Both the position numbers and the translations under genes were made by a program. Shown here piece by piece: positions 49,226-59,681 of a DNA stretch of 64,000 nucleotides. The notes beneath the pieces are model-generated. The model did not search any database. It saw nothing but the letters and a program-made list of their open reading frames with translations, and was not told where the DNA came from. The first letter of the stretch is position 1. Every line of letters starts with the position of its first letter. Origin of the DNA: Micropterix aruncella (Eukaryota; Arthropoda; Insecta; Lepidoptera; Micropterigidae); NCBI GenBank assembly GCA_944548615.1, contig OX155964.1:16542484-16606483 (forward strand), given 5' to 3'.

Positions 49226-49423
49226 TTGTTGAGAAAATTTTCAAAATATATGTTGACGCTTAGAATTTAAATTTCGAATATCAATTTCTTAGATTTTTCC
49301 TACTTACTTGACATTTATCGTTATATTTTAGATAATTCACACTATATCTTTATAAATTATAGCCTATGTGTTATTCTGATGTGTAAGCTATACTATTGTA
49401 AAGTTTCATCAAAATCCATTCAG

Positions 49424-49634
49424 TATAAATAGGATAGAAAACGAATTTACCGCGTGAAATTTGTAGGACCCGACGTTTCGGTGACGTTGCAGCCGCCGTT
49501 GTCTAGGGTAGACTAAAGAGCTGTCAGTCCGTTGTTTTGCGGGTAGGCCGCAAACCGCTGCCGCCACTGCGTAGGTTATAACGGTGGTGGGGGGCCGGGC
49601 TCACGCGGTAAATTCGTTTTCTATCCTATTTATA
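49424..49634. mobile_element. 211-bp MITE with 34-bp perfect inverted ends
   Basis: The left end TATAAATAGGATAGAAAACG plus AATTTACCGCGTGA is the exact reverse complement of the right end 49601-49634. It interrupts a Helitron-like block (ATCAAAATCCATTCAG). If the outermost TA is the target duplication, the ends are TAAATAGGATAG. The interior is GC-rich and non-coding. Confidence 0.85.
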
Positions 49635-49748
49635 ATGTCAAACAACCGCGATAGTCTTCGATTTTATATCCATTCAGTAGTTTTTGCGTGAAAGAGCAAC
49701 AAACATCCATACATACATACAAACTTTCGCGTTTATAATAGTATAGGA
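49635..49748 (-). mobile_element. Helitron-like 5' end (minus strand), second copy
   Basis: Minus-strand start TCCTATACTATTATAAACGC then GAAAGTTTGTATGTATGTAT, GGATGTTTGTTGCTCTTTCA and CGCAAAAACTACTGAATGG. This is an uninterrupted version of the block into which the LINE at 58911 has inserted. Confidence 0.7.
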
Positions 49749-50914
49749 TTTATTATCTGGAATAATTATTATATTGATATAGAAGACCTTAACAGCTCAA
49801 AGGCGAAAATGGAGTCCATTGGAACGGCGGAGCAGGCGGAAGGGGCACCTATCCTTTTCCCCCAACATTCCCTTTAGCTCCCGCTAACCCCTCATATTAG
49901 GTTGTCTAAGTCATGTTGGAGCTGTACTCGTACTGTCAGGCACGGTGGTGCAATAGAGTCGGCGGTGAAAGAGACCTTAGCGGTTCAACGGCAGCGCTGA
50001 TAGTCCTAAGATTGGATTAGTGTCTTGGCGTCAGGTGGCACCCGGCTGTAAAACACCATAGCCACTTTTTATTCCTTGTCCATGAAATTACACAGACTGA
50101 GAGAAGCTCAATTCGACGACGACACAGCACAAGATCATGCTCAGTGCCAGTGGAGGTTCTAGAAGGACAAGGAAGGCCGACCCCAAGTAAATGGGACAGG
50201 GTCTAGCAAGAAGAAGAAGAAGAGATAACTGATTCTGTCTACTTAATACCTACTTTTCTATTCCTACCTACGTTACTTAAGATGATTTCATGTTACCATG
50301 AAATCAATATTTACGACCATATTTACGACAATATTTACGACAATATTATATCCATGCATGTCATATCCTTCTCAGAGTATCCAAAAAACATGTAAAAATA
50401 TCTGACGATCTGTGTCACGGAATCCCCTTATTTTTCATAAAACGTGTTCCGGCTTCGCTTGTACTATTTATAGATTTCCTTGTTTTCGTCCTGTATTAAA
50501 TTTTACGCTCCACATAATCCACGTCCTTTTCAGGACCATGGAAATCCACTCATATATACGTGTATGGTTATATCTATATCACGCAAAACTATTATATTTT
50601 ATCGTTTTCCGAAAACAAGGAAAAGGAAAAAGTCACACTAAAAAAAATCCGTCTAAGGGCGTAATATTCAACTTATGTTTTGCTATCCCATTTCTGCATG
50701 GTCATGGCGGATGGGGCTAAAATTGAGCTTGTTCGGAGCCAATATAAGATCGGTCGAAAATCTAACAATCTAAACTGAAAATCTAAAGCGTAATCCAAAA
50801 GTTAATTGTTTGTATATGTGACTAACAAATACACTTGTTTAGTCAAATTTTCCTGTTTTCTACGATTAAATTGACATTATATACCTACTTGCGGAAGCGC
50901 CATAACAATTTTTT
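49749..50914. other. Intronic stretch with a possible LINE tail
   Basis: At about 50130-50225 the plus strand reads GTGGAGGTTCTAGAAGGACA ... AGAAGAAGAAGAAG, like the end of a LINE with a (GAA)n tail, but too little remains to classify. Near 50475 and 50610 a 14-bp inverted pair (TTTCCTTGTTTTCG / CGAAAACAAGGAAA) lies 120 bp apart. No gene is recognised. Confidence 0.35.
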
Positions 50915-51630
50915 TTTTTTTAATAATAATAATGCTTTATTTAAGAGAAAGTAGTACAAAAATTATGTCTTAAAAACTACCCAACTAGGTTAATGCCCGT
51001 ACTAGGGTAGATTCTTTTCTTTTAAATTAAGATGCGCACGTAATTTTATACTGCAATTATAGAACTATGGTAATATTTTACTTGTTTATATAATATTTAA
51101 CATTATACATATATTATTCTCATTTATATATAAATATATACATTTACCTACTTGTATTATTTACATACTATTATTATTTACATACATTTGCATTTACATA
51201 CATGTATTTATTAGTTATATATAATTGATTAAATTGATAACGTCGTTTTAAACGAGGATATGTGTAATAATTTCAGCTACCCTTTCCCTGCCGGTCTCAA
51301 ACAGCCACAAAGTAAGTTTTCCCTTTTTCATATGTAAGCTTTTGCATTTTTTTAACTTATCCTGAAAGTAATTGTGGAGTTTAGGAGCTACACAACTAAA
51401 GTGCCTTTGCGCAAATTTAGTTTTGGTTTTTTTAATTAGGTGTTTTTCTGACGCGCAACCTCTAGTTAGAATCTTGTGGTCAGTGATGTTGTGTGTGTGC
51501 GGATTGTTGAGATAATAAAGTAGGGTTACTTTTGCATAAATCTGTCTAACGTCCAAAAGTCTCAGCTCTTTTAGTAGGTCGTTGGTTGGATATCGATGTG
51601 GCTTTCTGGAAATACATCTTATAACCAAAA
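50915..51630 (-). mobile_element. LINE 3' fragment with UTR and (AAT)n end
   Basis: Minus-strand frame VIRCISRKPHRYPTNDLLK ... LLDVRQIYAKV ... FAQRHFSCVAPKLHNYF, related to the fragment at 21614-22069. The 3' UTR carries AGAATCTACCCTAGTACGGG and AATAAAGCATTATTATT, almost the same as the LINE piece embedded in both BEL/Pao LTRs. This shows the source family of that piece. Confidence 0.72.
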
Positions 51631-51640
51631 TATATAATTA

Positions 51641-52190
51641 CTAGCTGTTGCCCGCGGCTTCGCTTCGCGTAAAGTTTCGAATAGATTTCTTAATTTAAGT
51701 AAGGTGGTGTTTAATTGCCTTTTTAGACGGTATCTTTAAATATACAACTATACTGCAAGATGTCCCCCCTTCAGATGCACGCTACCTATCTCGTAGACGC
51801 ACGCGTCTTGTTCCTCGCCATGCGTTACTAATTTTATGATATCTCCTATAACTATACCATATTAACACTTACAATAAATGGCTAATTTTATCTCTATTAA
51901 AACCCGTGATAATGGAATAATTTATTTTGATTAGAATTCTTCTTTTATTGCTAATGTCTTTAACAAACACTGCCTACTTATTTTTCTTACTTTTTTGAGA
52001 CATACACAGTTGGATACATGCTGTCCTTGACTTTTTTATAGATCTCTTTGAGGCCGATGTTTCTATCATATATTGTTTTCATATTCAAACCGTTTCTTCA
52101 GCGCACGTCGATAAAGCAACTCAACAGCTCATTTTTCTCCGACTTGATTTACAAATATCACGATTTCATATTGAAATCCAATATTTATCA
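51641..52190 (-). mobile_element. Helitron-like 3' end (minus strand) and following sequence
   Basis: Plus-strand A|CTAGCTGTTGCCCGCGGCTT is the reverse complement of a Helitron-type 3' terminus (...GGCAACAGCTAG|T). Its 5' end was not found. Sequence to 52190 is AT-rich and may belong to the element. Confidence 0.5.
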
Positions 52191-52192
52191 CA

Positions 52193-52350
52193 ATTAGCAG
52201 ATTAGAATTATTTTTTGACTATTAATTAGTATGTTGCTGTAATTTTCATTGAATAAGCAGGTATTGTATTTTTTAGGAAGAGTAGAAAAAGTCGCCAGCT
52301 TACATAGAAAGATCAGAGATTCCCGAGTGCGACAAGGCCTTCTTAAAATC
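52193..52350. repeat. Long inverted duplication, right arm
   Basis: Reverse-complement partner of 48812-48972, carrying CCCGAGTGCGACAAGGCCTT (start of the zinc-finger remnant, here in plus sense). It stops at the same finger, followed by unrelated AAAATCTTTTAAC. Confidence 0.85.
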
Positions 52351-52769
52351 TTTTAACAATATATGAGAAAAACTCTATCTCCTCTGAAAATGTCTAGAAT
52401 GTTCAAGCGGTGATTCCAGTGAACAGCAATAGTAAACGTTCATCGTACCTAGTCTTGGCCAGGTTACAGATAGTCTTAGCCAGACCTAAACATAAAATAT
52501 GAAATTCATAGAAAATAACTTGTTGTTTATTGGAAATTTTGATTGGTGGTATATTTAACGAGGGTCGTTTACTTATTCAACGAGGGTAGTGCAATGAATG
52601 CATATTTATTCACTGTTTGTTTTTTTTCAAATAATCTTCATTACGCTATTATTGAGCGACAAATACGGGTCGGTTACGTTTGCCCTATTAAAGATGTGCG
52701 TTTTCTTCAGCATTTTGTATATTTTTTTTATTTAAATGTGGTTATTGATTATTCCAGAAATCAGTTCAG

Positions 52770-53040
52770 GATGCCACTTTCTGCAGCTCAAGGTTGTCTT
52801 ATTAGTTGAGCAAGGGTTCCCGCAGCGTGAGGCGAGTGAATCTCTTAATGTATCACGTACACTATTAAGATATGTACTGAAAAAATACCTGGAGATAGAC
52901 CTCTACAAGAAAAGAGCTGAAACTGGCTTGTTAAGATACACGACTGCTCTTCACTGTCGATTTATTAAAATGGCGATATGCGTAATCGCTTTCTTACAGC
53001 AGTTGAAATTAGACAGCAGCTATAATTATCAGATAGTCTG
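52770..53040 (+). pseudogene. Tc1-like transposase, N-terminal DNA-binding fragment
   Basis: One frame reads MPLSAAQGCLIS and the next VVLLVEQGFPQREASESLNV then SRTLLRYVLKKYLE and TTALHCRFIKM. This is the helix-turn-helix start of Tc1/mariner-type transposases ('...G....EA...L.VS..T......RY...G'). A frameshift and early truncation, with family A sequence starting about 53085, mean it is dead. The DDE catalytic part is absent. Confidence 0.6.
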
Positions 53041-53084
53041 ACTTTTGTCCAACATTTCTTTGAACATTTAATAGCGTTTATCTT

Positions 53085-53465
53085 ACGGAAACTGCTCTTG
53101 AAACGACCATACGGCTACCGAATCCGGGTGAACAGCCGGGCAAAGAATGCCGTGGTCCGCGATAGATTCGGTAGACACCGTATCACCGCTACGTAAGGGA
53201 GAGAACCGCGCAAGCGACCTCGAATCTGTAACCAGCCGGGAGACCGGAGATATCTGGTTGCAACTGAAAGTAAGGGAGCAAGTGTCGGCTCGATGGGTGA
53301 TTAACCTCGCGGTAAGGCGTTGGTCTCTTACTGGCGAGTGGCATAACTAAGCAGTGGACTGTTTTTGTCCCAAGTCTTCTACGCTCACCTCACGGGAGAT
53401 AAAACGATCTAATATCGTTAAAACTTCCTGAGGTGACGGGTTCTCCGGTTGTAGTTGACAGTTCG
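53085..53465 (+). repeat. Dispersed repeat family A, copy 5
   Basis: Blocks in the same order as copy 2: CTGCTCTTGAAACGACC, CCGTGGTCCGCGATAGATTC, AGGGAGAGAACCGCGCAAGC, CTCGCGGTAAGGCGTTGGTC, CACCTCACGGGAGATAAAAC and GGTGACGGGTTCTCCGGTTG. Confidence 0.65.
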
Positions 53466-53570
53466 TCCGATCCGACTATCGGATCGGACGTGTATTGAAT
53501 GTTCAAACAAGTGTATGGCAAGAGCGCCTTCCGATAGTCTGATCATACTATCAGATCCGACTATCGTATA
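53466..53570. repeat. Cluster of GATAGTC-type palindromes
   Basis: CGTCCGATCC-GACTAT-CGGATCGGACG is a hairpin at 53467-53492 (10-bp stem, with GGATCGGACG as the right arm). It is followed by CCGATAGTCTGATCATACTA and TCAGATCCGACTATCG, inverted reiterations of the same 10-12 bp word. Confidence 0.6.
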
Positions 53571-53704
53571 GAAAAAAAATTACATATTGCCGGCCTAAAT
53601 GTCAACCACACTCGCGTGCCTACTAGATGCGGATTGAAAAATTCAGTTAGGCGGGCGGCTATGCGCAAATAGCTAAGTATAATTACTTTGTAATAATGTT
53701 TAAG

Positions 53705-53921
53705 GAGGCGTCCTGCGATCAAACGCGTTAAAAACTCATTGTTCTACGTTTCAAATGGGGTCGAGGAGTCAAATCGCCACGAAAACGAGTCGCCTGTATC
53801 GAAACGAGTCGCGAAACAAATCGCCTCGGAAACTAAACGTAAACCCTCATCAAGCTAGCTAATAATCCCGTTTGAAATGTAGAACAATGAGTTTTTAACG
53901 CGGTTGATCGTCAGACGCTGT
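53705..53921. mobile_element. Short palindromic MITE
   Basis: The left arm GATCAAACGCGTTAAAAACT plus CATTGTTCTACGTTTCAAATG pairs with the right arm CATTTGAAATGTAGAACAAT-like text (TTTGAAATGTAGAACAATGA, GTTTTTAACGCGGTTGATCG). Outer ends GGCGTCCTGC / CAGACGCT pair more weakly. The interior repeats GAGTCGC and AAATCGCC words. Confidence 0.7.
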
Positions 53922-54254
53922 ATATGGAGTGTTTCATTTTCAAGTGGTGATTCTGTTTATCAAACTAAACAAGATAGTGATTAGGAAAGATTTAGGAAAG
54001 ATTTTACTACACGAAAAACTAATTTTAAAACTATCCTAATCTTTTTTTGACTTAGCGGGAAATAAGATATTTTTAATTACGCGGTAAAATATCACTTTTC
54101 TCAATTGAACTTTTTTCAAACTAAACAGTCTGATATACAGTATCAACCCTTGAAAAAATGCCCGACCGTTCCTAACACACCGTATACACCTTACTTTTTG
54201 TCACGAAATGATATTGAATTATATTTTTTTTTAAAAAAACAGCTGTTTCGCCCC

Positions 54255-55061
54255 ATGACTTTCCCGGCAAGAACGCAAGGACTGATTTCATTTGACTATT
54301 AATTTTATAAATAAAATCGATGAGCGCCCTCTTTCGGCCGGCTAACAAACCCGTTTGAGTTCCGTTATACAACGGCATCGAGCGGCGCGGTTCGTTTCTC
54401 GGTTGGCCTCAAGCGGCTCAGCGTTAATATGAGATTAAAATGTATGGAAGAATTTAAATATTCTTAGTGTAGCTTGTGTATGAGATATTCAAACCAACAA
54501 TTCACAATGTGATTTCTACCCAAAGAGGCATCTGTGTACCTGTGTATCTGTGTCTAAGTCCAATATTTCGAGATTGAAGTATGAACAGTGCGGCTCCTGG
54601 TGGACCCATTTCAACCACAAACTTTTGAACTCTTACCATGATCAAAAGATGCCTGAGTGCTAATTTTCAGCTCAATTGGAATAATCGTTGTTGCGCTATC
54701 GTAGAGGAATACATACAGATATAGGCCGCGCCAAATTTCTTGGTCCGTCGCCCACATGTTCATATCTCACTTATTGCATTTATTGAAAATTAATGCACTA
54801 AAACCAAAAAGAGATAGAAATCCTTTCAAGGTTTAGTATTTTCTATCCCTTTTTGGTTTTAGTGCATTGGTGTTCAATAAATGCAATACGTGTGATCTAG
54901 GGCGAGGGACCGAAAAATATGGCGCGGCCTGTACACAGATAGACTTCGATCTGGAAATGGTCTTTATCGTCTAAGGGGGGCTCAAAATGGGCATTTCGGA
55001 AAAAAATGCCCGTCCACAATACTTTCCCTCCTCGTGGCTGGTAGGCCGAGAAAGTAAAAAA
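54255..55061 (+). repeat. Dispersed repeat family B, copy 2, interrupted by a MITE
   Basis: Blocks CATGACTTTCCCGGCAAGAA, AAATCGATGAGCGCCCTCTT, TGAGATATTCAAACCAA, CAATATTTCGAGATTGAAGT and CAACCACAAACTTTTGAACT match 15035-15540. The MITE 54722-54931 splits it; family B resumes with ACACAGATAGACTTCGATCT. Confidence 0.65.
54722..54931. mobile_element. 210-bp MITE inserted in family B
   Basis: Terminal inverted repeats TAGGCCGCGCCAAATTTCTT / ATTTTTCGGTCCCTC-side complement (CAGGCCGCGCCATATTTTTC). A second palindromic half carries GCACTAAAACCAAAAAG.GATAG in both arms. TA flanks both ends (54720-54721, 54932-54933), so a TA target duplication is likely. Confidence 0.75.
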
Positions 55062-55760
55062 AAGTGTCATCCTAAGACTTTCTCGGTAGGCAGGCAATGC
55101 ACCCCGCAACGCCACCCCCCTCCCCCCCCCCCCCCACACAACCCCGTTCCCTAAACCTAACTTTCCTTTCCACTAAAGAATTCCCCCATTACCCTTGTTA
55201 TTGCATTCGATCGACATTATTCAAATGCAATTCCGTTAATTTATCTGAACGGAAAATTGTAACCCAGCCGGGAATCACACCCGGAACCAAGTAAGATCAG
55301 GCGACCAACCACTTTGTCACCGGGCCGCCGTGTGGTAATTTTGTAGTATTTCCGTGGAATTAAAATGACTATTTTCCAATATGGTTCGTTTCTTGGCTAG
55401 CCTCGGGCGACTCTATTATTTGATTGAAATGTATGTCATTTTTTTGTGTCACTTGTATAAGAGATATTCCAATTTAACAATGTGGTTTCGACCCTACAAC
55501 ACATCTGTGTACCGAATTTCAAGCCTCTACGTCCAATATTTCGAGATTAAATTATAACTAGCGACCCCTACCAGACGATTTCAACCACAACTCTTGCCAT
55601 GACCTTTTCAACTCTTGCCGTGACCAAATTATGCCAGCATGCCAAATTTCAGCTCAATCGAAAGAAGTGTTTGGAAGTGTGAGGAATACACACAGGCAAA
55701 CACACAGGCACACAAAAGTGCGTTCACAATATTTTCCTTTGCCAGAAAAGTAAATCTCGC
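55062..55760 (+). repeat. Dispersed repeat family B, copy 3, interrupted by a SINE
   Basis: Starts CATCCTAAGACTTTCTCGGT, is broken by poly-C and SINE copy 3, and resumes near 55376 with GGTTCGTTTCTTGGCTAGCC, AGAGATATTCCAATTTAACA and CAATATTTCGAGATTAAATT. It ends in a degenerate (ACACAGGC)n near 55690. Confidence 0.6.
55194..55330 (-). mobile_element. tRNA-derived SINE, copy 3, 3'-truncated
   Basis: Minus-strand head GCCCGGTGACAAAGTGGTTG ... GGTTCCGGGTGTGATTCCCG, with a mutated B box. The body ends at CGAATGCAATAACAAGGGT, where the tail is missing. Confidence 0.7.
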
Positions 55761-55784
55761 ATCCTCAAATAGTAACAGTTGTTA

Positions 55785-55965
55785 TAGCTAACGAGGGTGA
55801 CAATTTCGCATGTTGGTTATGGTAGTTATCTAGTTCGATATACGAGTACGTAAGCGAGCGATCATAAGCGAGTAAACAATCCTCGAAGCGAGGTTGCGAA
55901 GCTGCCTCAGACTAATGAGGCACCGGCTACAGCCAATTTGTTTTTATGGATAATACGAGGGCATT
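55785..55965 (+). repeat. Dispersed repeat family D, copy 1
   Basis: GCTAACGAGGGTGACAATTT, CCTCGAAGCGAGGTTGCGAA and GAGGCACCGGCTACAGCCAA recur in the same order at 57080-57265. Exon A of the host gene lies between the two copies. Confidence 0.65.
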
Positions 55966-56339
55966 GATTATAGAGTAGCTTTTCAAAGCGACGCCTTGTT
56001 ATTATGGGTTTTGATGTGATTTCCAAGTGAAAGTAGGTGACAGCAAATTCGAATAATTTACTGTATTCACTAGACTCTACAGCATAGGTTCTCAACGTGG
56101 GCGATAACGCCCCCTTGTGGGCGTTTGACACTTTTAGGGAAGCGGCAGTAAAAGACCGAGAGAAAAGGAAAAAAACTACAGCCTAAAAAAGACAAAAAAA
56201 AAACAAAAAAATGAGCCTGATATTAACAGACTCCTTAAAATGCATCAAATTCAACCTTCTCATTAGATAAGTTATAAATTCAATGTCTATTTGAAAAGTT
56301 AATAAAAATACTTAATATAATTAATTATGCGTTTTAATT

Positions 56340-56500
56340 GTTCTCATTGAAACATTCTTCTTTACACTCACAACTTGCAACACCGAGAATCTGCCTCAAG
56401 CATCGCATTTGGATGACTTCGAACTTGTTGAGGTCCGATTGTATTAACGTCCATGTTTTCGATCCATAAAGAAGAATGGGAAGAATATCCTATCTTACGA
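56340..56500 (-). mobile_element. Small LINE RT C-terminal remnant
   Basis: Minus-strand reading ILPILLYGSKTWTLIQSDLN then KFEVIQMRCLRQILGV. 'LLYGSETW.L......L..FE....R.LR.ILG' is the region just after the RT palm in RTE/CR1-like LINEs. Only about 50 codons survive. Confidence 0.65.
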
Positions 56501-56713
56501 CTATATAATAATACAGTGTAATTACACTTTTAAATATAACAGTTGTTTCAGATTCGCGACAGATGGCAAGTAAAAAAAAATGGGTGGCTGTAGAAAAAAA
56601 AAATATTCTCAAAGTGGGCGATGGGACAAATAGGGTTACCTATGCTCTAGAGTTTTTAAGGATTCGGTGTGTATGCCTTATTTTGGAGGAGATCATATAA
56701 AATTATTACTCAC

Positions 56714-56825
56714 GTATGATATAATGGGTAGATTCCATGCAGCAGCTACTAAGGCTTCCGAAGAGCAGGTATCATCAGGTCCAATGAAGGCCACGGCTCC
56801 GAGGTCTCGCATTTGGGTCATGGCC
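56714..56825 (-). CDS. Receptor guanylyl cyclase, extracellular-domain exon A (partial gene)
   Basis: This 112-bp exon encodes one leading base plus 37 codons, reading AMTQMRDLGAVAFIGPDDTC and ending NLPIISY. It has a clean acceptor (TTTTGTCTTCTAG) and donor (TAC|GTGAGT). The peptide fits the ANF-receptor ligand-binding fold of membrane guanylyl cyclases, in which an 'AVAFIGP...C..EA' stretch is followed by an 'AAAWN.P.I.Y' strand. It ends in phase 0 and joins exon B without a break. Upstream exons coding for the signal peptide and N-terminal lobe were not found and probably lie right of the window. The call rests on family recognition and the splice-phase agreement. Assignment to the Gyc76C or Gyc32E class is an inference. 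Confidence 0.85.
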
Positions 56826-57079
56826 CTAGAAGACAAAAATCATTTTAGCAAGTCAAATCTTCCTTGGACTCCAATCGATTCTTTTGAGAGAAAATGCTCT
56901 GTCAAGTAGCTAGCAGCCCCGGATGTAGGGGGGGGGGCAAATCGGAGTACCTGCCCCGGGCAGCAATTTATAGGGGTGCCAAATTCATAACTTTTATTTA
57001 AGCGCTCAGCATCCAGGGCGCATCGTACTGTCGATTGTTCATTTGATTTTGGAACGCAGTACGAGTGTGACACATAGTA

Positions 57080-57265
57080 TAAGTTCTCGAAGCTAACGAG
57101 GGCGACAATTTCGCATGCTGGTTATCGCAGTTATCCGATACGACATAAGTGAGAAACAGACATAAGACAAAATTAAGAAACAATTCTCGAAGCGAAGTTA
57201 CTAAGCTTACTTAGATTAATAAGGCACCGGATATAGCCAATTAGTTTGAAAGGATAATCCGATTT
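57080..57265 (+). repeat. Dispersed repeat family D, copy 2
   Basis: Direct-orientation partner of 55785-55965, with similar block order and more divergence toward its right end. Confidence 0.65.
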
Positions 57266-57589
57266 TTCTATTATGCGACGTAGTTTTTGTCTACTGTGCC
57301 AAGCTGCTGTGATTATTCTATCGTGTGACAAGTGTAGGTAGGTAATTTGGTCTTGAGGTGGCTTTTAATTTTTGACTAAATTAAATCTATTTAAATACGA
57401 ACGCCTATAACTATTAACCCCTTTGCCTGTCAATATTTTTTATGTAGGGAGATTGAACTGCCGTAGTACAAAAAAAATATGCCCGAGAATAATCGGGCCC
57501 GGCAATGGGACAGAAAAACCTATTCACTATGCCAAATCCGTATATACTCGGCATCCCTTTGCGTCGAAAATTGTTTCCGAATTCATAAT

Positions 57590-57795
57590 GTATAAAGTTG
57601 CAACTGGAAGTAGGGGCGCGAGTGTCGGCCCGCTGGTTGTCTCGCGGTAAGGCGTTGGCTTCTTACGGGCATGTGGCGTAACTAGACGGTGGACTGTTTT
57701 GTTCTGCGCTCACCTCACGGGAGACAGAACGATCTAATATCGTTAAAACTTCATATGGTGATGGGTTCGCCCGTTACGGTTGGCAACTCTAGCTC
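57590..57795 (+). repeat. Dispersed repeat family A, copy 6
   Basis: Contains GTAGGGGCGCGAGTGTCGGC, TCTCGCGGTAAGGCGTTGGC, GCATGTGGCGTAACTAGACG and ACGGGAGACAGAACGATCTA. It ends GTTGGCAACTCTAG. Confidence 0.6.
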
Positions 57796-57799
57796 TCAT

Positions 57800-58862
57800 C
57801 ATTTGTAAATGTTTTCTAATTTTAATATTAATTTGCGAAGAAACCTTCAGTTTCATTTCGATATTTTGAGATGAAACATTCGTTTACTGATTTAGTTGTT
57901 TTTTTGCCGTAATTACAAATATTATACTAACTTTTTTGTTTTATTTAAATCATCACCCTACAAAAGGCTGCAAGTCAATAACTGCCAAAGTAATTGGCTT
58001 TCATATGAAAGCTCCCTTAACTCGCCCGAGAATACTCGTGGTTGGCAATAGTGGTACAACGCCAAGCCCGAGATAACTCGGGTTTGGCGGTTTAAACGGT
58101 TAAGTAGTATGTAATTCGAAAATCACACATAGCCTCGTATGAATTCGAAATGAATAGGGTTTTAATTTGCCGTTTTGGGGCGAGTTAACGATTTTTACCG
58201 TTAAGTAACAACTTACATATCAACAGCAAGTGTAGATACAATTAATTGGTACCTATGCGAGCGAAGCCGCTGGCAAGAACAACGTAGTCATGGTAGTCGA
58301 GTCGAAAGTTAGGTTTGTTAAAAATATTTTATTCGTAGATTGCAAAATTAAAAAAAAACATTTATTTAATATTATATATTTTCTATTATATATTTAATAT
58401 TATTTATTTTATATATTTTGCCGTGACACCTGGCATTGTAATTGGAAATGAGAGGAAGAAAAAGTAAATAATTCAAAGTGAGGCCTCTTTAGCATATATT
58501 TCATCTTTGTTTCTACTCTTTCTCCTTTCTTATGGTGCTTCTAAACGGCCTATAATTTTACGGCAATTTGTGGCCGCAATTTCATTAACTATATAGCTCG
58601 TCATCACTACAACATTGTATTGCAGCATATGGCTGAAAAATATAAAGTCCGGCCATTCTCGGCAATATTTCTGCAAAAGTATGGCCCATCATTTTGACTC
58701 GTAACCGGGCTTATATTGTTTTAAATGAAAATTTAAAACAACGAAAAAGACGAGAATGTGGATTCGACCTGACTTCAATAAGCGTGATACTTTAGATATA
58801 TTAGCCTGAATGTTTTCGATGATATGAATCTCAAGTGAAAGATCTTCTCCATGAATTCACTA
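57800..58862. other. Intronic or intergenic stretch with small hairpins, no gene
   Basis: CCAAGCCCGAGATAACTCGG with GTTTGG forms a hairpin near 58053-58078, and a related GCCCGAGAATACTCG lies at 58024. At 58525-58700 is a repeat (GGTGCTTCTAAACGG, GGCCGCAATTTCATT) whose inverted relative is at about 62930-63120. Confidence 0.45.
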
Positions 58863-58908
58863 TCCTACTAACATTATAAACGCGAAAGTTTGTATGTATG
58901 TATGGATG

Positions 58909-59360
58909 AAAGAAGAAAATCTAGCAAAAATCCTGATGAATATAGGCAAAGTCATCTCTCTCTCGTTAAATGAAACAGACTTCAGTAATATTTATCGAGT
59001 TGCGCCAGTCGACCAAAAATACTCCCAACCACGCACAGTCGTCGCCCGGTTAAGAAATATAAAAACAAGAAATGAATTCTTGGACGCCGTAAAATCTTAT
59101 AACCAAAGCAGGTCAAATGCTAATAAGTTACATACACAGGATCTCAACTTCAACGGAGACAAAAAGCCGATATTCATTTCTGAAAATTACACGTACAGAC
59201 AACGACATCTATTTTACTTGGCACGCAATTACTCGAAAACTCATGCTTGCAAAATTCGTCTGGATGAAGAACGGCAGGTTATATCTTCGGCAGAGCAAAG
59301 AAAGCAAGATATTCGCCATAAATAATGAACAACAACTTCAGGAATTAAAATCTGTTTGAC
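58909..59360 (+). pseudogene. LINE ORF1 C-terminal fragment, frameshifted
   Basis: Reads NIYRVAPVDQKYSQPRTVVA, RNEFLDAVKSYNQSR, FISENYTYRQRHLFYLARN, then in another frame KFVWMKNGRLYLRQSKESKI and FAINNEQQLQEL. This resembles the FP-like C-terminal domain common in insect LINE ORF1 proteins. The 5' part is missing because the insertion is 5'-truncated, and a frameshift lies near 59240-59270. Confidence 0.65.
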
Positions 59361-59681
59361 GGTTAGCCGCCTGTTCTGACCAAACATATTTAAAAATTAG
59401 ACTAAAACTTTTGCTAAAACTCACTTCCACTTCTAGTCTGTCTTCCTATAATTACTATATGTGCTTCTGTTTAGATTATATTATTTTATATTATATTATG
59501 TGCTTCCAATACTTATTTATTTTATTTATATTATGTTCGATATTTATATTAATTACGATAAAAAAAAACTTTTTTTCAGTAAGAAATCATACATATATTT
59601 TACATTCTTCGCGAAATATAATAAATGTTTTTATTATTTTAACGCTATCCTATAAATATGCAGTACACCACTTAGATTTTA

